DNA from: Halomonas sp.
Lineage (GTDB): Bacteria > Pseudomonadota > Gammaproteobacteria > Pseudomonadales > Halomonadaceae
DNA length: 38,048 nt
Reading direction: 5' to 3'
NCBI RefSeq assembly: GCF_007692655.1
Contig: NZ_REBQ01000158.1
Span: 1 to 38,048 of the forward strand
A program made the position numbers and the translations under genes. Of this stretch, positions 7,634-16,542 are shown one piece after another (the first letter of the stretch is position 1; each line of letters opens with the position of its first letter). The notes below the pieces were generated by a model. That model saw only the letters and a list, made by a program, of their open reading frames with translations, was not told the DNA's origin and did not search any database.

Positions 7634-9373
7634 TTAGCGCGTACCTGCTTCCATCCAGGCTTCCATCATTTCATCGTAAGGGAGGGTGGTGCCTTGCGGC
7701 ATTTCATCATCTAACTTCGGTTTCGGAGCGCCTTCTTGATCCAGCCAGTACTGTGGATCTTGCTCGTCGTTAAGCAGAGGGGCGTAGCTGTCGAACACAT
7801 TGGCGCGTGCAAGACGGTTCATGGTGCTGTCCATTTCAGCCGCCAACCGATCCAGACCTTCCTGTGGGGTCACTTCGCCGCTCATGACGGGAGCAAGGTT
7901 CTGCCACCAAAGCGGTGCCATGCGCGGATAGTCAGGCACGTTAGTGCCGGTAGGCGTCCAGTTGGATTCGTTGGGGCTGCGATAGAACTCAACCAGGCCG
8001 CCAAGCCTAGGCGCCATTTCAGTCATCTGGTCGGAGAAGATGTCAGATTCACGAATTGGCGTTAAGCCGTGCATGAGTTTCTCCAGCGAGGTGGTTTTAG
8101 CCACCGTAAACTGGGCAAACAGCCACGCTGCCGTGCGGCGGTCTTCTGGGGTTGAGTCAAAAAACGTCCACGAACCAACGTCCTGATAGCCCACCTTCAT
8201 ACCTTCTTCCCAGTAGGGGCCGGTAGGCGACGGCGCCATACGCCATAGCGGATTGCCTTCATCATCGGTGACTGCGACCGAAGGGTCTGTCATGTCGGCG
8301 GTGAAAGCGGTGTACCAAAAGATTTGTTGGGCAATATGTCCTTGGGCGGGAACAGGGCCCGCTTCACCAAAGGTCATGCCTTGGGCTTCTTCTGGGGCGT
8401 AGTCGCGTAACCAGTCAACGGCTTTTTGCATTGCAAAGACGGAGGCTGGTGCGTTGGTAGCACCGCCACGGCTGACGCTGGCGCCGACCGGCTGGCTCTC
8501 TTCGTTGACGCGGATACCCCAGTCATCCACCGGGTTGCCGAAAGGAACGCCGGGACTTCCCATGCCTGCCATAGAGAGCCAGGAGTCATGGAAACGCCAG
8601 CCCAAGGAGGGATCGCGACGTCCGTAATCCATATGGCCGTAGACCCTGGTGCCGTCTATTTCGCCGACGTGCTCGGTAAAGAACTCGGCAATTTCTTCAT
8701 AGGCAGTCCAGTTGGTGGGTACGCCAAGTTCATAGCCGTACAGTTCTTCAAACTGCGCCATGAGGTCCGGGTCGGTAAACCAGTCATAGCGGAACCAGTA
8801 AAGGTTGGCGAATTGCTGCGCTGGAAGCTGATAAACACTGCCGTCTGGCCCAGTGGTATATTGCAGCCCGATAAAATCATCCAGATCGAGGGTCGGCAGG
8901 GTGAAGTCTGCCCACTCGTTCTCCATCGCTTCGGTTAAATTAATGGTGGTGCCGTAGCGGATATGGGTGCCGATGGCGTCGCTGTCGTTAATATAGCCGT
9001 CATAGATGCTGTTGCCCGACTGCATCTGATTCTGCATGGTATCAACCAGATCACCCTCGTTAATGATGTTGTGGGTGATGCGGATGCCCGTCAGTTCGGA
9101 GAACGCTTCAGCGAGCACGTCGCGCTCATACTCGTGAGTCGCCAGTCCTTCGGCAACCGTCTGGATTTCCATATCCCGGAACGGCTCTGCCGCGTTGGCG
9201 AACCACATCAGCTCTTCGATCTGCTCTTCGCGGCTGAGCGTTGAGTTCTGGAAGTGTTCATCGACCAAGCGTTCAGCGATAGCGCGAGCGTCATGTTCCT
9301 GTGCTGATAGCGTGCCCGATGCCAGCAAAAGCCCGGCAGCCAGGGTCGTTAGTTTGAATTTGTTGTAGTGCAT
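7634..9373 (-). CDS. glpV: Glycerol ABC transporter substrate-binding protein
   Basis: The 579-residue periplasmic binding protein opens with a signal peptide (MHYNKFKLTTLAAGLLLASG, cleavage probably after LSA). It is much larger than usual sugar-binding proteins, as expected for GlpV of the glpSTPQUV glycerol importer described in Rhizobium leguminosarum. The mature part has the SBP_bac_1-type pattern: an early helix-rich segment, the SELTGI core, and Trp/Tyr-rich regions such as YWFRYDWF and PRMAPLWWQN suited to polyol binding. Function is inferred from gene order and from glpR, glpK and glpD nearby. ATG 9373 has GAGG upstream. It is the fifth gene after glpS. Confidence 0.88.
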   Translation of the reverse strand: MHYNKFKLTTLAAGLLLASGTLSAQEHDARAIAERLVDEHFQNSTLSREEQIEELMWFANAAEPFRDMEIQTVAEGLATHEYERDVLAEAFSELTGIRITHNIINEGDLVDTMQNQMQSGNSIYDGYINDSDAIGTHIRYGTTINLTEAMENEWADFTLPTLDLDDFIGLQYTTGPDGSVYQLPAQQFANLYWFRYDWFTDPDLMAQFEELYGYELGVPTNWTAYEEIAEFFTEHVGEIDGTRVYGHMDYGRRDPSLGWRFHDSWLSMAGMGSPGVPFGNPVDDWGIRVNEESQPVGASVSRGGATNAPASVFAMQKAVDWLRDYAPEEAQGMTFGEAGPVPAQGHIAQQIFWYTAFTADMTDPSVAVTDDEGNPLWRMAPSPTGPYWEEGMKVGYQDVGSWTFFDSTPEDRRTAAWLFAQFTVAKTTSLEKLMHGLTPIRESDIFSDQMTEMAPRLGGLVEFYRSPNESNWTPTGTNVPDYPRMAPLWWQNLAPVMSGEVTPQEGLDRLAAEMDSTMNRLARANVFDSYAPLLNDEQDPQYWLDQEGAPKPKLDDEMPQGTTLPYDEMMEAWMEAGTR

Positions 9374-9485
9374 GTTGACCTCGTTTTGTTGTGTTCTTCC
9401 TTGATGGCTTGGCCGTCCCTGATACCGATTTCACGTTGGCGTGCTTTTCCAGCAATCCACGTAGCTTCATGAATCCATCTAAAAG

Positions 9486-9758
9486 CTATCCCCAACGCAT
9501 CAACACCAGCAGCCATACAGCGGATACTGCTAGTGCGATCCAAATGGATAATGCAGTGAAACCAATCACTCCCAAATGGATAAACGCCGCCGAAAGCAGG
9601 CCTATAAACAGCCGGTCTCCGCGCGTGGTCGCAATGGGTAAAAACCCTTTGCGTTCAATAGTGGGTGACAGAATTTCCCATATCGTCATCCCCGCTAGCA
9701 TGGCAGCGATAGATGAAAAGAATATGGCTGTCGGCAGGGTCCATACCATCCACGTCAT
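9486..9758 (-). CDS. glpU: DUF2160 small membrane protein of the glycerol importer
   Basis: The 90-residue, very hydrophobic protein has about three membrane segments (near residues 8-28, 48-65 and 68-86) separated by a short polar loop, ERKGFLPIATTRGDR. It matches the DUF2160 family, which accompanies glpSTPQUV-type glycerol ABC transporters. Its exact role is unknown; an accessory subunit of the permease complex is likely. GAGGAG precedes the ATG. It lies 11 bases after glpQ and 112 bases before glpV in the same direction. Confidence 0.82.
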   Translation of the reverse strand: MTWMVWTLPTAIFFSSIAAMLAGMTIWEILSPTIERKGFLPIATTRGDRLFIGLLSAAFIHLGVIGFTALSIWIALAVSAVWLLVLMRWG

Positions 9759-9769
9759 GGGTGCGCTCC

Positions 9770-10666
9770 TCAGGTGCGGCCCAGGGCAAAGCCCTTGGCG
9801 ATATGGTTACGTACGAAATAGACCACTAGGATGCCAGGGATAATGGTCAGTACCCCGGCCGCGGCCAAGGTGCCCCAGTCAATCCCCGACGCTGTGGACG
9901 TGCGGGTCATAATCATGCCGATAGGCTGCGCGTTGGTGGCCGTTAATGTGCGTGCCAGCAATAGCTCCACCCAGGAGAACATAAACAGGAAGAACAGCGT
10001 GACGCCGATACCCGAGCGGATCATCGGGATGAAAATCTTGATGAAAAACTTCGGAAAGCTATAGCCGTCGATATACGCCGTTTCGTCGATCTCTTTGGGA
10101 ACGCTGCTCATAAAGCCTTCCAAAATCCAGATGGCCAGCGGGATATTGAACAGGCAATGGGCCAGCGCCACGGCAATATGGGTATCGAACAAACCGACTG
10201 AGTAGTAGAGCTGGAAGTAGGGCAGTAAAAAGACTGCTGGCGGCGCCATCAGGTTGGTTAACAACCAAAAGAATAGATGCTTATCGCCAATGAAGGTGTA
10301 GCGGCTAAACGCATAAGCAGCGGGTAACGCTACGCAGATGGTGATTACCATATTCATCGATACGTAAAGCATGGAATTGACATAACCCATGTACCAGCTT
10401 GGGTTACTGAAAATGCGTAGATAATTATCAAAGGTCAGGTTTTGCGGCCATAGCGTCATAGAACCCAATATTTCGCTATTTGTTTGTAGCGACATGTTGA
10501 TTAGCCAGTAGATTGGCAAAATCATCAGCACTAAATAGAGGCCGAGCAATAGCCGTGAGCGCCAGCGAGAACGCGCCAGTCGATTACGCCGCTGAGCGGG
10601 CGTGACCTTGCTAAAAATCGTCGTGTATTTCTCGCCGCGCTGGGTATTTTCGAGTTGATAGCTCAT
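9770..10666 (-). CDS. glpQ: Glycerol ABC transporter permease (second subunit)
   Basis: The 298-residue inner-membrane permease belongs to the MalG-like BPD_transp_1 family, with six predicted membrane helices after a basic cytoplasmic N-terminus (RRNRLARSRWRSR). The EAA coupling loop, EIDETAYIDGYSFPKFFIKIFIP, faces the ATPases. ATG 10666 is chosen because AGGGAGG lies 8-9 bases upstream; the upstream in-frame GTG overlaps that site. It starts next to the glpP stop, so translation is probably coupled. The name follows the rhizobial glpSTPQUV scheme and is unrelated to the GlpQ phosphodiesterase. Confidence 0.9.
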   Translation of the reverse strand: MSYQLENTQRGEKYTTIFSKVTPAQRRNRLARSRWRSRLLLGLYLVLMILPIYWLINMSLQTNSEILGSMTLWPQNLTFDNYLRIFSNPSWYMGYVNSMLYVSMNMVITICVALPAAYAFSRYTFIGDKHLFFWLLTNLMAPPAVFLLPYFQLYYSVGLFDTHIAVALAHCLFNIPLAIWILEGFMSSVPKEIDETAYIDGYSFPKFFIKIFIPMIRSGIGVTLFFLFMFSWVELLLARTLTATNAQPIGMIMTRTSTASGIDWGTLAAAGVLTIIPGILVVYFVRNHIAKGFALGRT

Positions 10667-10667
10667 G

Positions 10668-11555
10668 TTAGGCACCTCCCTGCGGCGACTTGTCTTTCTG
10701 CATGTTCATAATGGTGGTGTAGAACACCCAGCTCACCAGCAAGATGACCAGGAAGTAGATTAGCGAGAACGCTGCAGAGGGGCCTAAGTCCTGCTGGCCA
10801 ATGGCCATCGTGGCAAGGGATTGGCTTAGGAAAGTAGTGGAGCTGCCGGGGCCTCCGCCGGTAAGCACAAAAGGCTCTGCGTAGATCATGAAGGAGTGCA
10901 TAAAGCGCAGTAGCACGGCAATGACCAACACGTTAGTCAGCTTGGGCAACTGGATGTAGCGGAAAACGGCCCACTTGGATGCGCGGTCAATACGCGCTGC
11001 TTGGTAGTACGCTTCGGGAATTGAGCGCAGACCGCTGTAGCACAGCATGGCGACCAGCGGTGTCCAGTGCCAAACGTCCATCAAAATAATTGTTGCCCAA
11101 GCGTCAACGGCGTTGCGGGTAATGTTGTAGTTAATGCCGAGCTCACGAAGGCTCCAGCCCATTAAACCGATATCACCCCGGGTGAATATCTGCCAAATAC
11201 TGCCTACCACGTTCCAGGGGATAAGCAGCGGCAGGGTAATCAGGATCAGGACTGCCGATGCCTGCCATCCGCGTTTAGGCATAATCAGCGCAATGCCAAT
11301 ACCCAGCGGAATCTGAATAGCTAAAATAATTAGCGAGAATGAAATTTGGCGAAAGAATGCCGCCCGTAGTCCATCGTTGTTCAGTATGCTTTCAAACCAT
11401 TCCGTGCCGGTAAAAAAGCGCGCATTGGGGCCCAACACGTCCTGTACCGAGTAATTCACCACGGTCATCAAGGGGATGACCGCAGAGAACGCCACCAGTA
11501 TCAGCATGGGTAGCACCAGCAGCCACGCTCTGTTATTGGGTACTTTGTTATTCAT
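10668..11555 (-). CDS. glpP: Glycerol ABC transporter permease (first subunit)
   Basis: The 295-residue permease of the MalF/UgpA-like BPD_transp_1 family has six membrane helices and the coupling motif IPEAYYQAARIDRASKWAVFRYIQLPKL. The segment EPFVLTGGGPGSSTTFLSQ is typical of carbohydrate-uptake (CUT1) MalF-like subunits. ATG 11555 overlaps the end of glpT by 8 bases (ATGAATAA), a coupling arrangement also seen at the glpS-glpT junction. A longer frame from 11618 would run into glpT without a ribosome-binding site. It should pair with GlpQ to form the channel. Confidence 0.9.
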   Translation of the reverse strand: MNNKVPNNRAWLLVLPMLILVAFSAVIPLMTVVNYSVQDVLGPNARFFTGTEWFESILNNDGLRAAFFRQISFSLIILAIQIPLGIGIALIMPKRGWQASAVLILITLPLLIPWNVVGSIWQIFTRGDIGLMGWSLRELGINYNITRNAVDAWATIILMDVWHWTPLVAMLCYSGLRSIPEAYYQAARIDRASKWAVFRYIQLPKLTNVLVIAVLLRFMHSFMIYAEPFVLTGGGPGSSTTFLSQSLATMAIGQQDLGPSAAFSLIYFLVILLVSWVFYTTIMNMQKDKSPQGGA

Positions 11556-12663
11556 GGCCAGCCTCCACCAAGTATTCATCGATATACAGCGCAACCTTGG
11601 CATCATCAAAGCGAGCAAAGGCCGTCTCTTTCAAAGGTGGGTGTCCTTCAGGCAGGCGTGCCTTGAAGGTTTGCTCATTAAGTTTGAAGGTGAGCAAGGA
11701 GTAAGTGCCTAGGTCTTGGACGCTGATCACCTGGACCGGCATGCTGTGGCTGTCCGGGGTATTGGTGATGGAGATAAACTCAGGACGAATGCCAAGTTTT
11801 ATATTGGGAGCGCTAACATCGCTTGAGCGGGCATTGGCAACAGCGATTTTTAGCTTTTCGCTAACAGGTAGCGGCTGGGCACCGAACATCACCTGCCCGT
11901 CCGTATGTTCAACGGCCATGAAATTCATGCCGGGGCTGCCAATAAAGTAGCCTACAAAGGTATGCGCCGGGCGCTCAAACAGTTCCCGCGGGGTACCGAA
12001 CTGCACCACTTGGCCTTCATACATCACGGCAATTTTATCAGCGAAGGTAGAGGCTTCTAACTGGTCGTGGGTGACGTAAATCATCGTGATATTGAAGCGC
12101 TCATGGATTTCTTTGAGCTTGCGGCGCAGTTTCCATTTGAGCTGGGGGTCGATGACGGTCAGTGGCTCGTCAAACAGAATCGCGGTGACGTCGTCGCGTA
12201 CCAGCCCACGTCCCATGGAGACTTTCTGCTTCTCATCGGCGGTGAGGTTCTTCGCTTTGCGTTTTAGCAGCGGTGTTAATTCTAAAATATCGGCAACTTC
12301 CAATACCTTGGGTTTAACCCGGTACTCCGGCGTGTTCATATTGCGCAGAGGAAAGGCGAGGTTGTCGAACACCGTCATGGTGTCGTAGATCACCGGGAAC
12401 TGAAACACCTGGGCAATATTGCGCTCTTCTGGAGGCAGCTCATTAACCCGATGGCCGTCAAACAGCACATCGCCTTCCGACGGTTCGAGCAGGCCGGAAA
12501 TGATATTCAGCAGGGTTGATTTTCCGCAGCCCGAAGGGCCTAACAGGGCATAGGCACCGCCTTGATGCCATACGTGGTTCATTTGGCGGATAGCGTAGTC
12601 TGCTGCACCCGAAGGGGCCTTCTCATAGGAGTGCGCCAGGCCTTTTAAGGTAATCTCAGCCAT
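11548..12663 (-). CDS. glpT: Glycerol ABC transporter ATPase, consensus Walker A but degenerate signature
   Basis: The 371-residue ATPase has an N-terminal nucleotide-binding domain and a C-terminal TOBE-like regulatory domain (from about residue 250). Walker A is GPSGCGKST (residues 42-50), Walker B is AILFDEP and the switch is VTHDQ. In place of the LSGGQ signature it has LTADEKQ, so its signature is degenerate. With GlpS it should form an asymmetric heterodimer driving GlpPQ. ATG 12663 has GGAGGTG upstream and overlaps the glpS end by 8 bases (ATGGCTGA). The name follows the rhizobial scheme and is not the GlpT antiporter. Confidence 0.9.
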   Translation of the reverse strand: MAEITLKGLAHSYEKAPSGAADYAIRQMNHVWHQGGAYALLGPSGCGKSTLLNIISGLLEPSEGDVLFDGHRVNELPPEERNIAQVFQFPVIYDTMTVFDNLAFPLRNMNTPEYRVKPKVLEVADILELTPLLKRKAKNLTADEKQKVSMGRGLVRDDVTAILFDEPLTVIDPQLKWKLRRKLKEIHERFNITMIYVTHDQLEASTFADKIAVMYEGQVVQFGTPRELFERPAHTFVGYFIGSPGMNFMAVEHTDGQVMFGAQPLPVSEKLKIAVANARSSDVSAPNIKLGIRPEFISITNTPDSHSMPVQVISVQDLGTYSLLTFKLNEQTFKARLPEGHPPLKETAFARFDDAKVALYIDEYLVEAGHE

Positions 12664-13753
12664 GGACAGCACCTCCGCGACGGGCTGGAATATGAATCGT
12701 TTTTCCCTGCTTGTCGAAGGCATAGAGCTGGTGAGTGGGTACGTAAACGGTTAGTGGATCGTCGACGTTGAATTGATGAACGCCCGTTAAGTGCAGTACC
12801 AAAGGGAAGCGCTCATGGTGCACATGCAAGAATGTTTCTGAACCGCTGATTTCGGCAACGTCCACGTGCACATCCAGTGCTAAATCGTCAGCCCGCTGGG
12901 GCTGCAGGGTAAGGTGCGAAGCGCGCACGCCAAAATCGTACTCTCCCGGTTCCAAGCGCTGTAGCGCGTCATCGCATGGGAAGTGCAAGGCGTGGTCAAA
13001 GGTAATCTCGTCCGCTGTGAGTTTGCCTGGGACAATATTAATCGGCGGTTCGGAAAACATTTCTGCACTGTAGCGGCTGTTTGGTTCGCGATAGACCCGC
13101 TCGGTAGGACCGTACTGCAGCAGTCTGCCTTCGTGTAATACGGCCGTGTTTCCGCCCAGCGCCAGCGCCTCATTGGGCTCCGTGGTGGCATACACCGCAA
13201 TGCAGTTACGCGCTTTAAATAGATCGCGCAGCTCATCGCGCAGCTCTTCGCGCAGTTTGTAATCCAGATTGACGAGCGGCTCATCAAACAGAATCAAGTC
13301 GGCATCTTTCACCAAAGCGCGGCCCATGGCGGTGCGTTGTTGCTGACCGCCAGAAAGCTCCTGGGGGTAGCGATTTAACAGGTGTTCGATATGCAGCATT
13401 TCAGCGGTTTCGCGAACGCGCTTATCAATCTCTTTTTTGGGATGTTTGGCCAGTTTAAGCGGCGAGGCAATGTTGTCGTAGACGGTGAAGCTTGGGTAGT
13501 TGATAAACTGCTGATAGACCATCGAAACATTACGCTTGCGAACGGAAAGGTTCGTCACATCCTTTCCGTCCATGATGATCTGGCCCCGAGTAGGTGGCTC
13601 TAACCCTGCCATCAGGCGCATTAGGGTGGTCTTTCCTGCAAGGGTTCTGCCCAATAACACGTTGAATGACCCAGGCTCAAGGGCAAGGTCGATCCCCGCG
13701 ATATGCTGCACACCGTTAACGATGTGATCGATATTTTGCAAATGTAAGGACAT
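12656..13753 (-). CDS. glpS: Glycerol ABC transporter ATPase, consensus signature but altered Walker A and switch
   Basis: The 365-residue ATPase is the first gene of the leftward operon. Walker A reads GRTLAGKTT (residues 35-43), keeping GKT but lacking the usual small residues; the signature LSGGQQQR is intact and Walker B is ILFDEPLVNLD. Where the switch histidine is expected (THD) it has ATTEP, so this residue is missing. A TOBE-like domain lies at the C-terminus. I chose ATG 13753, where homology begins with MSLHLQNIDH; the open frame upstream to 13846 is poly-T/A-rich and looks like untranslated leader. GlpR-like operators lie about 120-160 bases upstream. Confidence 0.9.
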   Translation of the reverse strand: MSLHLQNIDHIVNGVQHIAGIDLALEPGSFNVLLGRTLAGKTTLMRLMAGLEPPTRGQIIMDGKDVTNLSVRKRNVSMVYQQFINYPSFTVYDNIASPLKLAKHPKKEIDKRVRETAEMLHIEHLLNRYPQELSGGQQQRTAMGRALVKDADLILFDEPLVNLDYKLREELRDELRDLFKARNCIAVYATTEPNEALALGGNTAVLHEGRLLQYGPTERVYREPNSRYSAEMFSEPPINIVPGKLTADEITFDHALHFPCDDALQRLEPGEYDFGVRASHLTLQPQRADDLALDVHVDVAEISGSETFLHVHHERFPLVLHLTGVHQFNVDDPLTVYVPTHQLYAFDKQGKTIHIPARRGGAVHG

Positions 13754-13873
13754 GCCGATCTCGCTAGCGTTTGTTGTTTTTAAAATCGTTTTTAAATGCG
13801 TTTTTTTAATTTTTTTGTAAGCGTGTCTTATTGGCTGTGTCGCCAAGTAGGAGAGTTCATATAGTGCAATTTG

Positions 13874-13911
13874 CTTTCGTTTACGAAAGGCTAGTTGATC
13901 GTTTGCGAACT
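13874..13911 (-). promoter_or_regulatory. Paired GlpR-like operators upstream of glpS
   Basis: CTTTCG-TTTA-CGAAAG (13874-13889) is a perfect 6-bp inverted repeat, and TGATCG-TTTG-CGAACT (13896-13911) is a degenerate second copy with the same TCG-N4-CGA core. Their centres are 22 bp apart, two helical turns. The pattern fits the GlpR operator type with a TTCG/CGAA core and is placed where it could control the glpS operon. Confidence 0.65.
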
Positions 13912-13914
13912 TGC

Positions 13915-13955
13915 AACGGGTTTATAACCCGTTCGTCTACGCATTTAGGCGTAGA
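13915..13955. repeat. Two tandem perfect hairpins upstream of the glpS operators
   Basis: AACGGGTT-TAT-AACCCGTT (13915-13933) and TCTACGC-atttag-GCGTAGA (13936-13955) lie side by side between the glpS operators and the fadE terminator. Neither has a T-run. They could be further operators or DNA structure; function is unknown. Confidence 0.5.
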
Positions 13956-14004
13956 AAGTGAAGGTTTCAGAAAGATGACGATCATGATGGTTAGCGATGG
14001 GCAT

Positions 14005-14033
14005 AAAAAAACCGACGCCTGAAGGGCGTCGGT
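14005..14033 (-). terminator. Intrinsic terminator of fadE
   Basis: On the minus strand a 9-bp stem, ACCGACGCC/GGCGTCGGT with loop CTTCA, is followed by a seven-T run (A residues 14005-14011 on the plus strand). It begins 22 bases after the fadE stop. Confidence 0.9.
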
Positions 14034-14055
14034 TTATCACTGCTGGGATGAAGCC

Positions 14056-16542
14056 TTATTTGATGCTGGCTTCTTCCTGGGTGGGCACAACAGCGGGCTT
14101 GCGGTTATGGTCAATCAGGGTGGTCTTGTTCTTGGCGAATGCGTCGTAGTCGAAGTCGTCGACGGTGAGCATCTCCAATACTTCAGCCTCAAAGGTGCGC
14201 ATAAAGTCTGCATCCTCTGCACTGATTAACCCTTTTTCCAAGCCGGCTTCAACCCGCGCTTCGGGATGTAGCGCTGTATTCGGTATCTCACCCTTGGCAT
14301 AAGCTTTGTTAACGGTGCGATAAATCTTCTCTGCACGGTCATAATCGACCAGCAGCGCATTATAGCGAGCCAACGGGTTGCGTTCGTCACCGTCGTCAGC
14401 ATCCCAAGTGTTTTCAAGCAGCTTGGTGCGCAGGGCGCTATGGGTAGAAACACGAGTAGCGATGTCACGGGCCAGGTCATCATGGGGTTTATCCCAGCGA
14501 CGACCAGTCGGCATGACGATGGCATTGAGTGTTTTGCCCAGCGCGCGGTTTGGCAGGTTATCGAAAATCTCAACAAACGCCTGCTCCGCACGGTGTAGCA
14601 AGAAGTGACAGCTGTAGTCGAGCAGAGCTTCTTCGCCTTCTACTTTACTGCCTGTGTGCCACTGTTTGATCACCATCGACGCCAGGTAAAGGTTGGACAG
14701 CACATCACCCAGTCGCGCAGATAGCATCTCACGCTTCTTAAGCGTTGAACCAAGGCTTGCCATAGCGGCGTCGGCACACAGCCCAAAGCCTGCTGAGAGA
14801 CGGGCAATGTCTTGAGCATAGACAGCGGCAGGGCCGTCAAACGGTACGCTGGCTTTACCAAGGCCTAAACCAAGCGTAAAGGCGCGCGCCGCATTGCCAA
14901 AGATGAGGCCTGCGTGGCCGAAGAAGGCTTTATCAAACGCTTTCATATCATTGGCGTCTTTGGCAGCCAGCTCTTCCAGCACGTAAGGGTGGCAGCGGAT
15001 CGCGCCCTGACCGAAGATCATCAGGTTGCGGGTCATGATGTTGGCGCCTTCCACGGTAATCGCGACTGGGTTGGCGCTGTAGCCGATGCCAAGGTAGTTA
15101 CGCGGGCCGAGCGTGACCGCTTTACCGCCGTGAACGTCCATGGCGTCGCTAAGTAGCACGCGCTGAAATTCAGTAAGCTGGCTTTTTAGAATGGCCGAGG
15201 GCACGGCGGGTTTTTCGCCGTGATCGATCATATTGGCTGTCTGGTACACAGTGGCCTGGGAGATATACGCCAGTGCCGCCATGCGAGCCAGGGGCTCCTG
15301 GACGCCTTCCATTTCTGCCACTGGCACGTTGAACTGACGGCGAACGCGGGTAAAGCCACCGCTCCAACCTAGCGCGTAGCGCGCTGTACCGGTAGCACCT
15401 GATGGCAGCGTGATGCAGCGACCAATCGACAGGCACTCCACCAGCATACGCCAGCCTTGGCCGATCATATCCGGGCCACCAATAATGGTGTCTAGCGGTA
15501 CAAACACATCTTTACCAACAATCGGGCCGTTCATAAACGGGCTGCCGATAGGGTGGTGGCGACGGCCAATGTCCATGCCCGCCGTGTCGCGGGGAATTAG
15601 CGCCAGAGTAATGCCGCGATCTTCTTCGTCACCCAGCAGTTTTTCCGGGTCAAACAGGCGGAATGCCAAGCCCACCACCGTGGCGATAGGTGCCAGGGTG
15701 ATCCAACGTTTTTCAAAGTTGAGACGCAGGCCAAGCACTTCTTCGCCGTTGATGGTCTGTTTACAAACAACGCCTGTGTCGGGTAGCGAAGTGGCATCAG
15801 ACCCTGCACGCGGGCCGGTTAGACCAAAGCAGGGGATTTCACGGCCATCGGACAGGCGTGGCAGGTAGTGATCTTTCTGCTCTTGAGTACCGTACTTGAG
15901 CAGTAGCTCGCCAGGGCCGAGAGAGTTGGGTACGCCGACGGTGACCATCAGAGTTTCATTGGCAGAGAGCTTTTGCAGCACCATTGACTGCGCTTTGGCT
16001 GAGAAGCCCAGGCCGCCATACTCCTTCGGAATGATCATGCCGAAGAAGCCCTCTTTTTTCAGGAAGTCCCATAGCTGCTGTGGCAGGTCGGCGCGCTCTT
16101 GGGCGATGTCCCAGGCATTACACATACCGGCGGCTTTTGCACACTGGTTGGCGAGGAAGGCTTTTTCGTCGTCGCGGAGGCCATCGTCTTTAAAGGCCAG
16201 CAGTTTGTCCCACTGGGGCTTGCCTGAAAATAGCTCACCGTCCCAGGATACGGTGCCTGCTTCCAATGCCGTGCGCTCGGTAGCAGAGACTTTTGGGGCA
16301 ACTTTCTTGAAGGTCGCGAAGATGCGCGGGGTCAGCCATTTGCTGCGAAGAGCAGGCAGGCCAGCAGCAGCGACAACTGCCGCGCCAATCAACAGCAGTA
16401 CGCCGATGACCGGAGCACCTAACAGCAGGCCAACAAGGCCTAATACGCCAAGCACCATCAGAGCCGCTGGGGCGCCTGCTTCCCGGCGCATTACCACAAG
16501 CAAACCGGTAATCGCGAGCACGATAAGGAGTAGGGTGAGCAT
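14056..16542 (-). CDS. fadE: FadE-type acyl-CoA dehydrogenase
   Basis: The 828-residue protein is close in length to E. coli FadE (814) and is much larger than ordinary acyl-CoA dehydrogenases. It catalyses the first, FAD-dependent step of fatty acid beta-oxidation. Residues 1-65 are hydrophobic, with two or three membrane segments, so it is membrane-anchored. Then come a helical N-domain with IIPKEYGGLGFSA, the middle beta-domain with CFGLTGPRAGSDATSLPDTG, and the C-terminal helices with ITVEGANIMTRNLMIFGQGA, followed by the DUF1974 tail. I chose ATG 16542, preceded by a purine-rich AGAGAGAG; the frame continues to 16683 without family support. It is monocistronic with its own terminator. 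Confidence 0.93.
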   Translation of the reverse strand: MLTLLLIVLAITGLLVVMRREAGAPAALMVLGVLGLVGLLLGAPVIGVLLLIGAAVVAAAGLPALRSKWLTPRIFATFKKVAPKVSATERTALEAGTVSWDGELFSGKPQWDKLLAFKDDGLRDDEKAFLANQCAKAAGMCNAWDIAQERADLPQQLWDFLKKEGFFGMIIPKEYGGLGFSAKAQSMVLQKLSANETLMVTVGVPNSLGPGELLLKYGTQEQKDHYLPRLSDGREIPCFGLTGPRAGSDATSLPDTGVVCKQTINGEEVLGLRLNFEKRWITLAPIATVVGLAFRLFDPEKLLGDEEDRGITLALIPRDTAGMDIGRRHHPIGSPFMNGPIVGKDVFVPLDTIIGGPDMIGQGWRMLVECLSIGRCITLPSGATGTARYALGWSGGFTRVRRQFNVPVAEMEGVQEPLARMAALAYISQATVYQTANMIDHGEKPAVPSAILKSQLTEFQRVLLSDAMDVHGGKAVTLGPRNYLGIGYSANPVAITVEGANIMTRNLMIFGQGAIRCHPYVLEELAAKDANDMKAFDKAFFGHAGLIFGNAARAFTLGLGLGKASVPFDGPAAVYAQDIARLSAGFGLCADAAMASLGSTLKKREMLSARLGDVLSNLYLASMVIKQWHTGSKVEGEEALLDYSCHFLLHRAEQAFVEIFDNLPNRALGKTLNAIVMPTGRRWDKPHDDLARDIATRVSTHSALRTKLLENTWDADDGDERNPLARYNALLVDYDRAEKIYRTVNKAYAKGEIPNTALHPEARVEAGLEKGLISAEDADFMRTFEAEVLEMLTVDDFDYDAFAKNKTTLIDHNRKPAVVPTQEEASIK

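Noticed and set aside
8426..8938. 170-codon open frame on the plus strand
   Set aside because: Antisense to glpV, which has clear family support.
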